A stretch of DNA of 64,000 nt. Source: Novosphingobium sp. FSW06-99. GTDB lineage: Bacteria > Pseudomonadota > Alphaproteobacteria > Sphingomonadales > Sphingomonadaceae. The translations under genes were made by a program, and so were the position numbers. The notes below the pieces were generated by a model. That model had not been told where the DNA came from, made no database searches, and was given only the letters and a program-made list of their open reading frames with translations. Below, in pieces: positions 41,324-49,403 of this stretch. Position 1 is the first letter of the stretch. Each line of letters opens with the position of its first letter. The stretch lies in NCBI RefSeq assembly GCF_001519065.1, contig NZ_KQ954263.1, positions 62,001 to 126,000 on the forward strand. Reading direction: 5' to 3'.

Positions 41324-42916
41324 ATGACCGATCCGCTGTTTGTTCCGCCGACCCGCCGCCAGTTGCTGACCATGATCGGCAAGGCGGGCGGTGCCGCCGC
41401 TTTGTATCAGGCGATGACCGTGTTCGGCCATGCCGCCGAAAGCCAGTTCAACGGCCCGCCCAAACTGTCGGGCGCGCGCAAGGGCAGCACCGTGCTGGTG
41501 CTGGGCGCGGGCGTGGCTGGGATGCTGGCCGCCTATGAGCTGACCAAGGCCGGTTACAATGTGCAGATCCTCGAATTTCAGGATCGCACCGGGGGCCGCA
41601 ACTACAGCGTGCGCGGCGGTGATACCATCAACGAGCTGGGCTCGACCCAGACCGTCCAGTTTGCCCCGGGCAACTATCTCAACCCCGGTCCCTGGCGCAT
41701 TCCCTATCACCACCGCACCGTGCTGCATTACTGCAAGGAGCTGGGGGTAGAGCTGGAACATTTCGCGCAGCTAAACTTCAACGCGATGACCCATCGCAAG
41801 GACGCCTATGGTGGCAAGCCGCAGCGGTTCCGCGACCTCTATGTGGATTACAAGGGCCATGTCGCCGAATTGCTGGGCAAATCGCTCAACGCCGGCGCGC
41901 TCGACACCACGGTGACCGCCGAAGACAAGGCCAAATTGCTTGAAGCGATGCGCGACTGGGGCGTGCTCGACAAGAACATGGCCTATACCAAGAGCGTGAA
42001 AGTCGGCGAACAGCGCGGCTGGGACCGGCCGCCGGGCGGCGGCGTGAACGGCGCGCCGATCCCCAACGAGGTGGGCACGCTGTCCGACACGCTGTCGACC
42101 CAGGTGTGGAAAGAAATCGGCTTCTACACCGAAGAAGTCATGCAGGCGACAATGTTCCAGCCCAAGGGCGGGATGGATCATATCGGCAAGGCCTTCACCG
42201 CCAAAGTCGGCCATCTCGTCCGGCTGGGCACGCGGGTGACCAAGATTGCCCAGGATACCAAGGGCGTGACGGTCGACTGGACCGATGCGAAGACCGGCGC
42301 CGCCGGGCAAAGCAAGGCCGACTGGCTGGTCTGCACGATCCCCGCGACCATTCTGGGCCAGCTCGATATCCAGGTGTCGACGGCCAAGAAGGCGGCAATC
42401 CGCAGCCTGCCTTATGGCAATTCGGTCAAGATCGGGCTCGAAATGAAGCGCCGTTTCTGGGAAACCGACTATGCCATCTATGGCGGGCATTCGTTCACCG
42501 ATCAGGATATCAGCCTGATTTCCTATCCCACCGGCAATTGGTTCGGCGATGGCCCGGCGGTCCTGCTGGGCGCCTATCCGTTCGGCATCGGCGCCTACCG
42601 TCTGGCCGGGATGACGCCGGAAAAGCGCATTGCCGCCGCGCTGGACCAGGGCTCGGTGTTCCACCCGGCCGAATACAAGTCGGAATATCTGTCGGGCGCC
42701 TCTGTCGCGTGGAGTCGCATGCCGTGGATTCTGGGCTGCTGTGCCACGTGGACCGAGGAAAGCCGCGCGGCGCATTACCAGGATCTGGTGTCGCTCGACG
42801 GGCGTATCGTGCTCGCCGGTGAGCATTGCTCATACTACGGTTGCTGGCAGGAAGGCGCGCTGCTGTCTTCGATCGATGCGATCACGCGCCTGCATCAGGC
42901 CGCCAGCGCCGCCTGA
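41324..42916 (+). CDS. Tat-exported flavin amine oxidase/dehydrogenase
   Basis: 530-residue FAD protein of the amine oxidase superfamily. A twin-arginine leader is visible (PPTRRQLLTMIGKAGGAAAL), so it is exported folded with its cofactor. The dinucleotide motif is VLVLGAGVAGMLAAYELTKA with FQDRTGGRNYSVRGGDTINE. The C-terminal FAD motif is VLAGEHCSYYGCWQEGALLS. ATG 41324 has AAGGA six bases upstream. With an exported cytochrome c just upstream and an exported RidA divergent to it, a dehydrogenase that passes electrons to cytochrome c is likely, as known for the nicotine oxidoreductase NicA2. The amine substrate is unknown. Confidence 0.92.
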   Translation: MTDPLFVPPTRRQLLTMIGKAGGAAALYQAMTVFGHAAESQFNGPPKLSGARKGSTVLVLGAGVAGMLAAYELTKAGYNVQILEFQDRTGGRNYSVRGGDTINELGSTQTVQFAPGNYLNPGPWRIPYHHRTVLHYCKELGVELEHFAQLNFNAMTHRKDAYGGKPQRFRDLYVDYKGHVAELLGKSLNAGALDTTVTAEDKAKLLEAMRDWGVLDKNMAYTKSVKVGEQRGWDRPPGGGVNGAPIPNEVGTLSDTLSTQVWKEIGFYTEEVMQATMFQPKGGMDHIGKAFTAKVGHLVRLGTRVTKIAQDTKGVTVDWTDAKTGAAGQSKADWLVCTIPATILGQLDIQVSTAKKAAIRSLPYGNSVKIGLEMKRRFWETDYAIYGGHSFTDQDISLISYPTGNWFGDGPAVLLGAYPFGIGAYRLAGMTPEKRIAAALDQGSVFHPAEYKSEYLSGASVAWSRMPWILGCCATWTEESRAAHYQDLVSLDGRIVLAGEHCSYYGCWQEGALLSSIDAITRLHQAASAA

Positions 42917-42925
42917 GGCGATGGC

Positions 42926-42958
42926 GGCAGCGTCGGGACGGGGTGTCCCGACGCTGCC
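42926..42958 (+). terminator. Perfect 14-bp hairpin after the amine oxidase gene
   Basis: GGCAGCGTCGGGAC pairs perfectly with GTCCCGACGCTGCC around a GGGGT loop, starting nine bases after the stop codon. There is no T-run, so it may protect the 3' end. A second, T-tailed hairpin follows at 43052. Confidence 0.6.
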
Positions 42959-43051
42959 TGGTCCGCCTGTCACGGCACCGCGACAGGGCCAGGGTTCACC
43001 CGCGCGGCCGTGAACGTGCGGACCGATAATGCTTCGCAAAATACTCCCGAA

Positions 43052-43083
43052 CCCCGATTGCCACAAGCGGCAGTCGGGGTTTT
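43052..43083 (+). terminator. Rho-independent terminator candidate, plus strand
   Basis: CCCCGATTGCC and GGCAGTCGGGG form an 11-pair stem with one G-T pair around ACAAGC, followed by TTTT (43080-43083). It would end the cytochrome c/amine oxidase transcript. It lies in the 620-base gap 42917-43537, which has no convincing protein gene. Confidence 0.6.
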
Positions 43084-43120
43084 GCGATGCCGGCTGTACG
43101 CCGGACTGCGCCGCCCGGGC

Positions 43121-43148
43121 AAAAAAAGAGCCGCTCGAAAGCGGCTCT
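43121..43148 (-). terminator. Strong intrinsic terminator, minus strand
   Basis: Nine-pair perfect stem AGAGCCGCT/AGCGGCTCT with a four-base loop; the minus-strand transcript ends in seven Us. It is oriented away from every known gene, which is why a small RNA is proposed. Confidence 0.75.
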
Positions 43149-43300
43149 GTAAAGTTTGGGAGAGGATGCCTGAAAGGCAGTTTCCGTATGCGTCAGGGGG
43201 TGGTTTTGCGCAAGTGCGAAACAGGCAATTACAAATGCGAAAAACGCAACCGTTCAATTGAACTGCTTGACACCGCGTTTACCGCATTCTGCGAGCGCAA
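43121..43300 (-). ncRNA. Candidate small RNA ending at an orphan terminator
   Basis: On the minus strand, AGAGCCGCT-TTCG-AGCGGCTCT (43148-43127) is followed by a run of Ts (43127-43121), an excellent intrinsic terminator. No minus-strand protein gene lies upstream. The 150-200 bases before it are AT-richer than the surroundings and start near TATAAA-like sequence (about 43310). They contain C-rich single-stranded-looking stretches (ACCACCCCC, CATCCTCTCCC) of the type small RNAs use to mask ribosome sites, plus a perfect palindrome GTTCAATTGAAC (43252-43263). The 5' end is a guess. Confidence 0.4.
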
Positions 43301-43537
43301 TAAATTATGTTTTATATCAATAGTTTCACACGTATGCGTAATATGCGCTGACCGGCTTGGTCGTGCGTCTTGTGCAATCGCCTGGTTCGGCAATCCTTTT
43401 CCTGATTCCGGCTGGCTGCGTTGCGTCATGGCCTTTGCGGCGCGCGTCGGCCGGCGAAGAGGCGAATCGCGGTCGCAAAGGAGGTTGCCAAGGATCGCGT
43501 CAGGCTGCAGCTAACGCGCTTTCCAGGAGACCAGCCC

Positions 43538-44968
43538 ATGAGATCTGCCATGACTCGCATCCGTCCAACCCGCCTGCTTGCCACCGTGGCGACGCTTGGC
43601 GCCATCACGCTCGCCCCGGTCGCGCGCGCGCAGACCGTTCCGACCGACGCCGAGGCGGCGCAGGCGCTCGATCTGGCGATGAAGGAAATCGCCATCCGCT
43701 CGGTGCAGGGGGAAGGCAATCGCACGGGTGACGTCGCGGCGGTGATCAAGGCGCGGCTGGTGGCATCGGGCTGGGCGCCGGGCGATGTGGTGATCACCCC
43801 ACGCGGGCAGACCGCGACTTTGGTGGCGACCTGGACCGGGACTGACCCCAAGCTGAAACCACTGGTGCTGTCGGGCCATATGGACGTGGTCGAGGCCAAG
43901 CGGGCCGACTGGGTGCGCGATCCGTTCGGCCCGGTGATCGAGGATGGCGTGCTCTATGGGCGGGGCGCCACCGACATGAAATTCGACGGCGCGCTGATGG
44001 TGTCGGCGCTGATCGATTTGCGCGCGCATGGCTACAAGCCGCACCGGACGATCGTGGTGGCGTTTTCGGGCGATGAAGAGACCGTGATGGCCACCAGCGA
44101 CGCGCTGGCGCACGAATTGAAGAATGCCGATCTGGTGATCAATGCCGATGGTGGCGGCGGTACCTTTGCCGACGGCACCGACAAGCCGTTGTACTGGCTG
44201 TGGGATGGCGATGAAAAGGCCTATGCCGACTATCAGCTTGAAGTGACCAATCCCGGCGGCCACAGTTCCGAACCGCGCCCCGACAACGCCATCGTGCAAT
44301 TGGCGCAGGCGCTGGTCAAACTGGGCGTATACCAGTTTCCCGCCGAACAGAACGTGTTGACCAAGGGCTGGTTCGAACGCGCCGCCGCGTTCGAGGCGGA
44401 CCCGGCCAAGGCGGCGGCGATGCGCGCCTTTGCCGCAAATCCGCACGACACGGCGGCGCTGGCCATTCTGCGCGCCGATCCCGAGATGGTCGGCCGCACC
44501 GGCACGACGTGCGTCGCCACCATGCTGTCGGGCGGCCATGCGCTCAACGCGTTGCCGCAGCGTGCCACCGCCAACATCAATTGCCGCATTTTCCCCGGCC
44601 ACACCCGCGCCGAGATCATGGCGCAATTGCAGGCGGCGGTAGGGGCGGATGTCGTGCACGTGACCGATGTGACCGAAGGGTCGATCACCCCGCCGGTGAC
44701 CCCGCTGCGCGCCGATTTCGTGGCGGCGGCCGAAAAGGCGATCCACGCGGCCTGGGGCAAACAGATTGCGGTGATCCCCAACCAGGCCTCGGGCGGGTCG
44801 GATTCGATGTTCTATCGCGCGCTGGGCATTCCGGCCTACAACGCCAGCCCGGTGTTCACGCGCACCGACGAACAGTTCAGCCACGGGCTGAACGAACGTG
44901 TCCGGCTGGTCAACGTGAAGCCCGCACTGACGTATTACTTCACGCTGATTCCGGAACTGACGCGGTAG
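43538..44968 (+). CDS. Exported M20 family metallopeptidase
   Basis: 476-residue zinc peptidase/amidohydrolase of the M20/M25/M40 family with a signal peptide (TRLLATVATLGAITLAPVAR, cleaved near ARAQT). ATG 43538 has AGGAGA upstream. Metal-binding stretches are LVLSGHMDVVEAKRADWV, LYGRGATDMKFDGALMVSAL and VVAFSGDEETVMATSD. The dimerisation domain starts near NPGGHSSEPRPDNA. GGSDSMFYRALGIPAYNA and the late histidine QFSHGLNERV complete the active site. It probably trims peptides in the periplasm. It stands alone after the small-RNA region. Confidence 0.94.
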   Translation: MRSAMTRIRPTRLLATVATLGAITLAPVARAQTVPTDAEAAQALDLAMKEIAIRSVQGEGNRTGDVAAVIKARLVASGWAPGDVVITPRGQTATLVATWTGTDPKLKPLVLSGHMDVVEAKRADWVRDPFGPVIEDGVLYGRGATDMKFDGALMVSALIDLRAHGYKPHRTIVVAFSGDEETVMATSDALAHELKNADLVINADGGGGTFADGTDKPLYWLWDGDEKAYADYQLEVTNPGGHSSEPRPDNAIVQLAQALVKLGVYQFPAEQNVLTKGWFERAAAFEADPAKAAAMRAFAANPHDTAALAILRADPEMVGRTGTTCVATMLSGGHALNALPQRATANINCRIFPGHTRAEIMAQLQAAVGADVVHVTDVTEGSITPPVTPLRADFVAAAEKAIHAAWGKQIAVIPNQASGGSDSMFYRALGIPAYNASPVFTRTDEQFSHGLNERVRLVNVKPALTYYFTLIPELTR

Positions 44969-44994
44969 ATAAGGGCGCCAACCTAATCCCCTAT

Positions 44995-45119
44995 CGTCAT
45001 CCCGGGCTTGACCCGGGATCCCGCTTTCCTGTTCGCGCAATAGAGTCCTCATGGAGCGGCGCCAATCCGGCCTCACGCGCCAAAGGAAAGCTGGATCCCG
45101 GGTCAAGCCCGGGATGACG
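44995..45119. repeat. Paired inverted repeat (CGTCATCCCGGGCTTGACCCGG family)
   Basis: CGTCATCCCGGGCTTGACCC (from 44995) continues to about 45030. Its reverse complement ends at 45119, so arms of about 35 bases flank a 55-base centre. Each arm also contains an inner palindrome (CCCGGG...CCCGGG). This is a type of dispersed extragenic repeat common in alphaproteobacteria. It fills the gap between the M20 peptidase and the nitroreductase and may act as a transcription end for both. Confidence 0.75.
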
Positions 45120-45156
45120 ACAAGTGCACGTCAGCGCATTTGGGCATTGTCCCGCG

Positions 45157-45819
45157 TCATTCGAAGCCGAGAAACTTGACCTGGTCGGCCAGCGCGACGC
45201 GTTCGCGCGGGAAATGGTTGACCGGCGCCTCGTCATCGCGCCAGCCGATGGCCAGCCCGCAGAACAGCATGGTGTCGTCCGACAGGCCAAGGTGCGCCTT
45301 GATCGTGCGGCCATAAGTGCCCATGTATTCCTGCGGGCAACTGTCGAGCCCTTCGCCGCGCAGCAGCAGCATGATCGTTTGCAGCCACATGCCGACATCC
45401 GACCACTGCGGTTCCTTCATGAACTTCGGAAAATGGCACAGCAGCAGCACCGGCGCGCCGAACGAAACCAGGTTGGCCTTCACGAAATCGGTGCGCGCGG
45501 CCTTGTCCTCGCGCTTGACTTGCAGGGCGCCGTACATCGCCGCGCCGACTGCCTGCAGCCGCGCCTGATACTGCGGGTACTGGCCCGGCGCCGACCAGTC
45601 ATATTCCGCCGGATCATCGGGTTGCGCGGCCAACAGCACGTCCTGCAGCGCCTTGAGCGGCGCACCGGTCAGCACAACGGCCTCCCACGGCTGATAGTTG
45701 CATCCCGAGGGGGTGAAACGGGCCTGATCGAGCACGCGTTCGATCGTGGCGAGCGGCACCGGCTGGTCAAGGAATTCGCGCACCGAACGGCGCGTGGCAA
45801 CGGCTTCGGCAATATTCAT
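45157..45819 (-). CDS. Nitroreductase family protein
   Basis: 220-residue FMN-dependent nitroreductase. ATG 45819 (MNIAEAVATRRSVREFLDQP) has GGAGA upstream and begins the domain; the upstream open frame is not coding. Cofactor and dimer features are ARFTPSGCNYQPWEAVVLTG, GMWLQTIMLLLRGEGLDSCP and LFCGLAIGWRDDEAPVNHFP. It uses NAD(P)H to reduce nitro or quinone compounds. It differs clearly from the other nitroreductase at 20656. No operon partner; the TetR gene follows 78 bases on in the same direction. Confidence 0.94.
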   Translation of the reverse strand: MNIAEAVATRRSVREFLDQPVPLATIERVLDQARFTPSGCNYQPWEAVVLTGAPLKALQDVLLAAQPDDPAEYDWSAPGQYPQYQARLQAVGAAMYGALQVKREDKAARTDFVKANLVSFGAPVLLLCHFPKFMKEPQWSDVGMWLQTIMLLLRGEGLDSCPQEYMGTYGRTIKAHLGLSDDTMLFCGLAIGWRDDEAPVNHFPRERVALADQVKFLGFE

Positions 45820-45896
45820 GGTCTCTCCGGTCGATTTCAATAGCAACTTGCAACCGATACTATGGTGCTCGCGCCACATTGCAATGGCCGGTTTGG

Positions 45897-46502
45897 TCAT
45901 TTTGGCGGCGGCATCAGACTGTCGATCTGCGCCCGCGCGATCACCCCGGCCTCTTGCGCGGAGAAACAGCCGGGCGACAGGCACAGTTCCAGCCACAGCC
46001 CGTCGACCACTGCCGCCAGCGTGATCGACGCCAGCCGCAGCCGATCTGGCGCGACGCCGCAGGCATCCAGCATTTCGGTCAGGCGCGCGCGATAGGCGGC
46101 ATATTGGTCATCGTGCTGGCGGGCGATATCGGCGCGCGCGCTCACCAGGCTCCAGAACGCGATCCACGTGGCCAACAGCGCGCGATCGGCAATCGGCGGC
46201 GCAAAGCTGGCGGTGACAAAGGCATCGAGCCGCGCGCGCGGGTCGGTCCCGGCGGCGGCCACGGCAACCTCCATCGCGGCGCGCACGGTCTGATCGACAT
46301 CGGCATAAGTCGCGGCGATCAGCGCCTCGATCCCGGTGAAATAGTGCGTGATCAGCCCCGGCGACACGCCCGCTTCGCGCGCGATCACGCGCACGCTGGT
46401 GCCCGCCGCGCCTTCGCGTGCCAGCACGCGCGCACAGGCCGCGATCAGGCTTTGGCGGCGCACATCGGGTTCGGCGCGGCGGGGGATCGGGGCAGTGGTC
46501 AC
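45897..46502 (-). CDS. TetR family regulator, BetI-like
   Basis: 201-residue TetR regulator. The GTG at 46502 has CAGGA seven bases upstream. The helix-turn-helix is RQSLIAACARVLAREGAAGT followed by IAREAGVSPGLITHYFTGIE. The C-terminal ligand domain with WIAFWSLVSARADIARQHDD and VVDGLWLELCLSPG closely follows the BetI pattern (regulators of choline/betaine genes). It is divergent from a Rieske oxygenase, and a 22-base palindrome lies between them. Ligand and targets are inferred from that layout. A much longer open frame on this strand continues upstream but is antisense to the next two genes. Confidence 0.92.
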   Translation of the reverse strand: MTTAPIPRRAEPDVRRQSLIAACARVLAREGAAGTSVRVIAREAGVSPGLITHYFTGIEALIAATYADVDQTVRAAMEVAVAAAGTDPRARLDAFVTASFAPPIADRALLATWIAFWSLVSARADIARQHDDQYAAYRARLTEMLDACGVAPDRLRLASITLAAVVDGLWLELCLSPGCFSAQEAGVIARAQIDSLMPPPK

Positions 46503-46518
46503 TTGCGCTTCCTGTTTA

Positions 46519-46540
46519 TTGTTGTACGATCGTGCAATAA
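46519..46540. promoter_or_regulatory. TetR operator candidate
   Basis: TTGTTGTACGATCGTGCAATAA is a 22-base palindrome centred on ACGATCGT with two mismatched pairs. The core TTGTACGATCGTGCAA (46522-46537) is a typical TetR-type operator. It begins 17 bases beyond the TetR GTG start and ends just before the Rieske gene, so binding would control both. Confidence 0.65.
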
Positions 46541-46562
46541 CATGATCGGGGTGAGCATTTCC

Positions 46563-47744
46563 ATGGCCGACTTTGCCAGCACGTTCCAGGACATCGCATC
46601 GGACAGCGGCGACCCCGATGCGGACTGGAGCCTGCCCGGCTGGATCTACACCGATCCCGAATTCCACCAGTTGGAAATCGAACGGATCATCCGCCCGTCG
46701 TGGCAGATCGTGTGCCATGACAGCGATCTGGCGCAGCCCGGCCAGTGGCGGCGTATCGATTATGTCGGGGAAAGCGTGATCGTGGTGCGCGGCGAAGACG
46801 GCACGATCCGCGCCTTTGCCAATGTCTGTCGCCACCGCGCGATGCGGTTGGTCGAAGGCGAGGCGGGGTGTGCCCGCAAATTCGTCTGTCCCTATCACGC
46901 CTGGACTTATGAAAACGACGGGCGCCTGACCGGGGTGCCGATGAAATCGGACTATCCTTCGCTCGACATGCGCGACCATGGTCTGGCCCCGGTCGCGCTC
47001 GAAGTGTGGCACGGGTTCGTGTTCGTGCGGCTGGGCGATGCCGGTTTCCCGTCTGTGGCTGAGATGATGGCGCCGTTCGAGGACGAGATTGCGCCCTATC
47101 GGTTTGCGCAGATGCGCTGCGTGTCGGACCTGCGCGTGCGCGATCGCGCCCTCAACTGGAAGAACCTGGGCGACAACTATTCCGACAACCTGCACATTCC
47201 GGTGGCGCACGACGGCCTGTCGCGGCTGTTTGGCAAGAGCTATGAAATTGCCGCGCATGGCTGGGCCGACCGGCTGAAAGGCGATCTGGTCGATCGGCCG
47301 TCGGACAATTTCTGGGAAGCGTTTTACCAGAAGCATCTGCCCGCTGTGCCGCACTTGCCCGCCGCTGCGCAACGCCGCTGGCTCTATTACAAGCTGTGGC
47401 CCAACATGGCGTTCGACATCTATGCCGATCAGATCGATTTCATGCAGTGGATCCCGACCGGGCCGACCACCTGCGTCTTGCGCGAAATGGTCTATGCGCT
47501 GCCCGATACGCGGCGCGAAATGAAACTGGCGCGCTATGCCAACTGGCGCATCAACCGGGTGGTCAACCGCGAAGACACCTGGTTGATCGAACGCGTGCAG
47601 CAGGGCATGGCCAGCCGGACCTATGGCGCGGGTCCGATCGGGCGCAGCGAAGTGTGCCTGCGCAGCTTTGCGCACAAGATCCGCACGCTGATCCCGCAGG
47701 CGCGCCTGCACCATGCCCCGGCCCGCGGCTGGAGCCACACCTGA
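46563..47744 (+). CDS. Rieske non-haem iron oxygenase, alpha subunit
   Basis: 393-residue aromatic-ring-hydroxylating-dioxygenase-type protein. The Rieske [2Fe-2S] site at about residues 90-120 is NVCRHRAMRLVEG and FVCPYHAWTYENDG (CxH...CxxH). The catalytic iron site is LGDNYSDNLHIPVAHDGLSR (Asp/Asn with two His). ATG 46563 is chosen; an in-frame ATG at 46542 would overlap nothing but adds seven residues. This architecture is shared by ring-hydroxylating enzymes and by carnitine, stachydrine and glycine betaine demethylases. No dedicated reductase or ferredoxin gene is adjacent. BetI-like control hints at a quaternary-amine-type substrate, which is speculative. Confidence 0.92.
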   Translation: MADFASTFQDIASDSGDPDADWSLPGWIYTDPEFHQLEIERIIRPSWQIVCHDSDLAQPGQWRRIDYVGESVIVVRGEDGTIRAFANVCRHRAMRLVEGEAGCARKFVCPYHAWTYENDGRLTGVPMKSDYPSLDMRDHGLAPVALEVWHGFVFVRLGDAGFPSVAEMMAPFEDEIAPYRFAQMRCVSDLRVRDRALNWKNLGDNYSDNLHIPVAHDGLSRLFGKSYEIAAHGWADRLKGDLVDRPSDNFWEAFYQKHLPAVPHLPAAAQRRWLYYKLWPNMAFDIYADQIDFMQWIPTGPTTCVLREMVYALPDTRREMKLARYANWRINRVVNREDTWLIERVQQGMASRTYGAGPIGRSEVCLRSFAHKIRTLIPQARLHHAPARGWSHT

Positions 47745-47783
47745 TCCGTCCCGGACGGACCGTACCACTAGATGGAGAGATCG

Positions 47784-49400
47784 ATGACCAACCGCTATGA
47801 CGCCATCATTATCGGCGGCGGCCATAACGGCCTGACTTGCGCGTTCTACCTCGCCCGGGCGGGGATGCGGGTGCGCGTGCTCGAACGTCGGCATATCGTT
47901 GGCGGCGCGGCGGTGACCGAGGAATTCCATCCCGGTTTCCGCAATTCGACCGCCAGTTATACCGTCAGCCTGCTGCGCCCCAAAGTCATTGCCGACATGA
48001 AACTGCACGATCGCGGCTATCGCGTGATTGAGCGCACGATCTCGAATTTCTTTCCGTTTGCCGATACGTATCTGAAACTTGGCGGCGGTGCAGACCGCAC
48101 GCGGGCCGAATTCGCGCGGTTCTCGCAGACCGATGCCGATGCCTATCCGCGCTATGACGCGGCGCTGGAAAAAGTCGCCCAAGTGCTGCGCGATCTGGCG
48201 CTGCAGACCCCGCCCAATGTCGGCGGCGGGTTCGGTGCGCTGGCGGCGGCGGCCAAGCAGGGCTGGCCGCTGGCAAAGCTCGACATTGCGACGCAACGCG
48301 ACGTGCTCGACATCTTTACCAAGTCGGCGCGCGATTTCCTCGATGGCTGGTTCGAGGACGATCATGTCAAATCGGCGTTCGCGTTCGATGCGGTGGTGGG
48401 CAATTTTGCCGGGGTGTCGACGCCGGGTTCGGCCTATGTGCTGCTCCATCACGTATTCGGCGAAGTGAACGGCAAATTGGGCGCGTGGGGCCATGCGGTG
48501 GGCGGCATGGGCTCGATCACCCAGGCGATGGCGGCGGCCTGCGTCGAACAGGGCGTCGAAATCAGCCTGGAATCGCCGGTCGACAAAGTGCTGGTGAACA
48601 ACGGCAAGGCGCAAGGCGTGAAACTGGTCGGCGGCGAAGAGCTCTATGCGCCGATCGTGGCGGCCAATGTCGGCCCCGCCATGCTCTATCGCCAGATGGT
48701 CGATGCCAGCGATCTCGACGAAGATTTCAACCGCCGCATCAAGGGCTTCAAGACCGGATCGGGTACTTTCCGGATGAATGTCGCGTTGTCGGAATTGCCC
48801 GATTTCAGTGTCTTGCCGGGCAAGGCCCAGGCCGAACACCATACCGCCGGGATCATCATCGCGCCGGGGCTGGATTATATGGACAAGGCGTTCGACGATG
48901 CCAAAGCGCAGGGCTGGTCGCGCGAACCGATTGTCGAGGTCAAGATTCCCTCGACTGTCGATGACAGCCTGGCCCCGCCGGGCGCGCATGTCGCCAGCCT
49001 GTTCTGCCAGCAATTTGCGCCCGAATTGCCCGACGGACAATCGTGGGACGATGTGCGTGAAGACGTTGCCGACCTGATCATCAACACCATCGATGCACAT
49101 GCGCCGAATTTCAAACAGAGCGTGATCGCGCGCCAGATCCATTCGCCGCTCGATCTTGAACGCAAGTTCGGCCTGATCGGCGGCGACATTTTCCACGGCA
49201 CAATGGGGCTCGACCAATTGTGGGCGGCGCGCCCTGTGCTCGGCCACGGCGATTACCGGTCGCCCATCAAGGGGCTCTACATGTGCGGATCGGGCACGCA
49301 TCCGGGCGGCGGCGTGACCGGCGCGCCGGGGCACAATGCCGCGCATGAAATCATCCGCGATCGCTCGATCCTGTGGAAGGCGCTGCATCGCGCACGGTAA
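47784..49400 (+). CDS. PYROXD2/phytoene desaturase-like FAD oxidoreductase
   Basis: 538-residue FAD-dependent oxidoreductase. ATG 47784 has GGAGA upstream. The dinucleotide-binding N-terminus is AIIIGGGHNGLTCAFYLARA with HIVGGAAVTEEFHPGFRNST. The C-terminal FAD motif is YMCGSGTHPGGGVTGAPGHN. These match the PYROXD2 branch of phytoene-desaturase-like proteins, whose reactions are mostly unknown. It lies 39 bases after the Rieske gene and should be co-transcribed and de-repressed with it. A role in the same degradation pathway is likely, but the substrate is unknown. Confidence 0.92.
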   Translation: MTNRYDAIIIGGGHNGLTCAFYLARAGMRVRVLERRHIVGGAAVTEEFHPGFRNSTASYTVSLLRPKVIADMKLHDRGYRVIERTISNFFPFADTYLKLGGGADRTRAEFARFSQTDADAYPRYDAALEKVAQVLRDLALQTPPNVGGGFGALAAAAKQGWPLAKLDIATQRDVLDIFTKSARDFLDGWFEDDHVKSAFAFDAVVGNFAGVSTPGSAYVLLHHVFGEVNGKLGAWGHAVGGMGSITQAMAAACVEQGVEISLESPVDKVLVNNGKAQGVKLVGGEELYAPIVAANVGPAMLYRQMVDASDLDEDFNRRIKGFKTGSGTFRMNVALSELPDFSVLPGKAQAEHHTAGIIIAPGLDYMDKAFDDAKAQGWSREPIVEVKIPSTVDDSLAPPGAHVASLFCQQFAPELPDGQSWDDVREDVADLIINTIDAHAPNFKQSVIARQIHSPLDLERKFGLIGGDIFHGTMGLDQLWAARPVLGHGDYRSPIKGLYMCGSGTHPGGGVTGAPGHNAAHEIIRDRSILWKALHRAR

Positions 49401-49403
49401 GGC

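Noticed and set aside
43010..43261. 83-codon plus-strand ORF in the amine oxidase/M20 gap
   Set aside because: It runs through two hairpin terminators and has shadow-like composition with no ribosome site; non-coding explanations fit better.
46503..49388. Upstream extension of the TetR frame to more than 1,100 codons on the minus strand
   Set aside because: This part is antisense to the Rieske and PYROXD2-like genes, has a histidine/arginine-rich shadow composition and no motifs. Only the 3' 201 codons encode the TetR protein.
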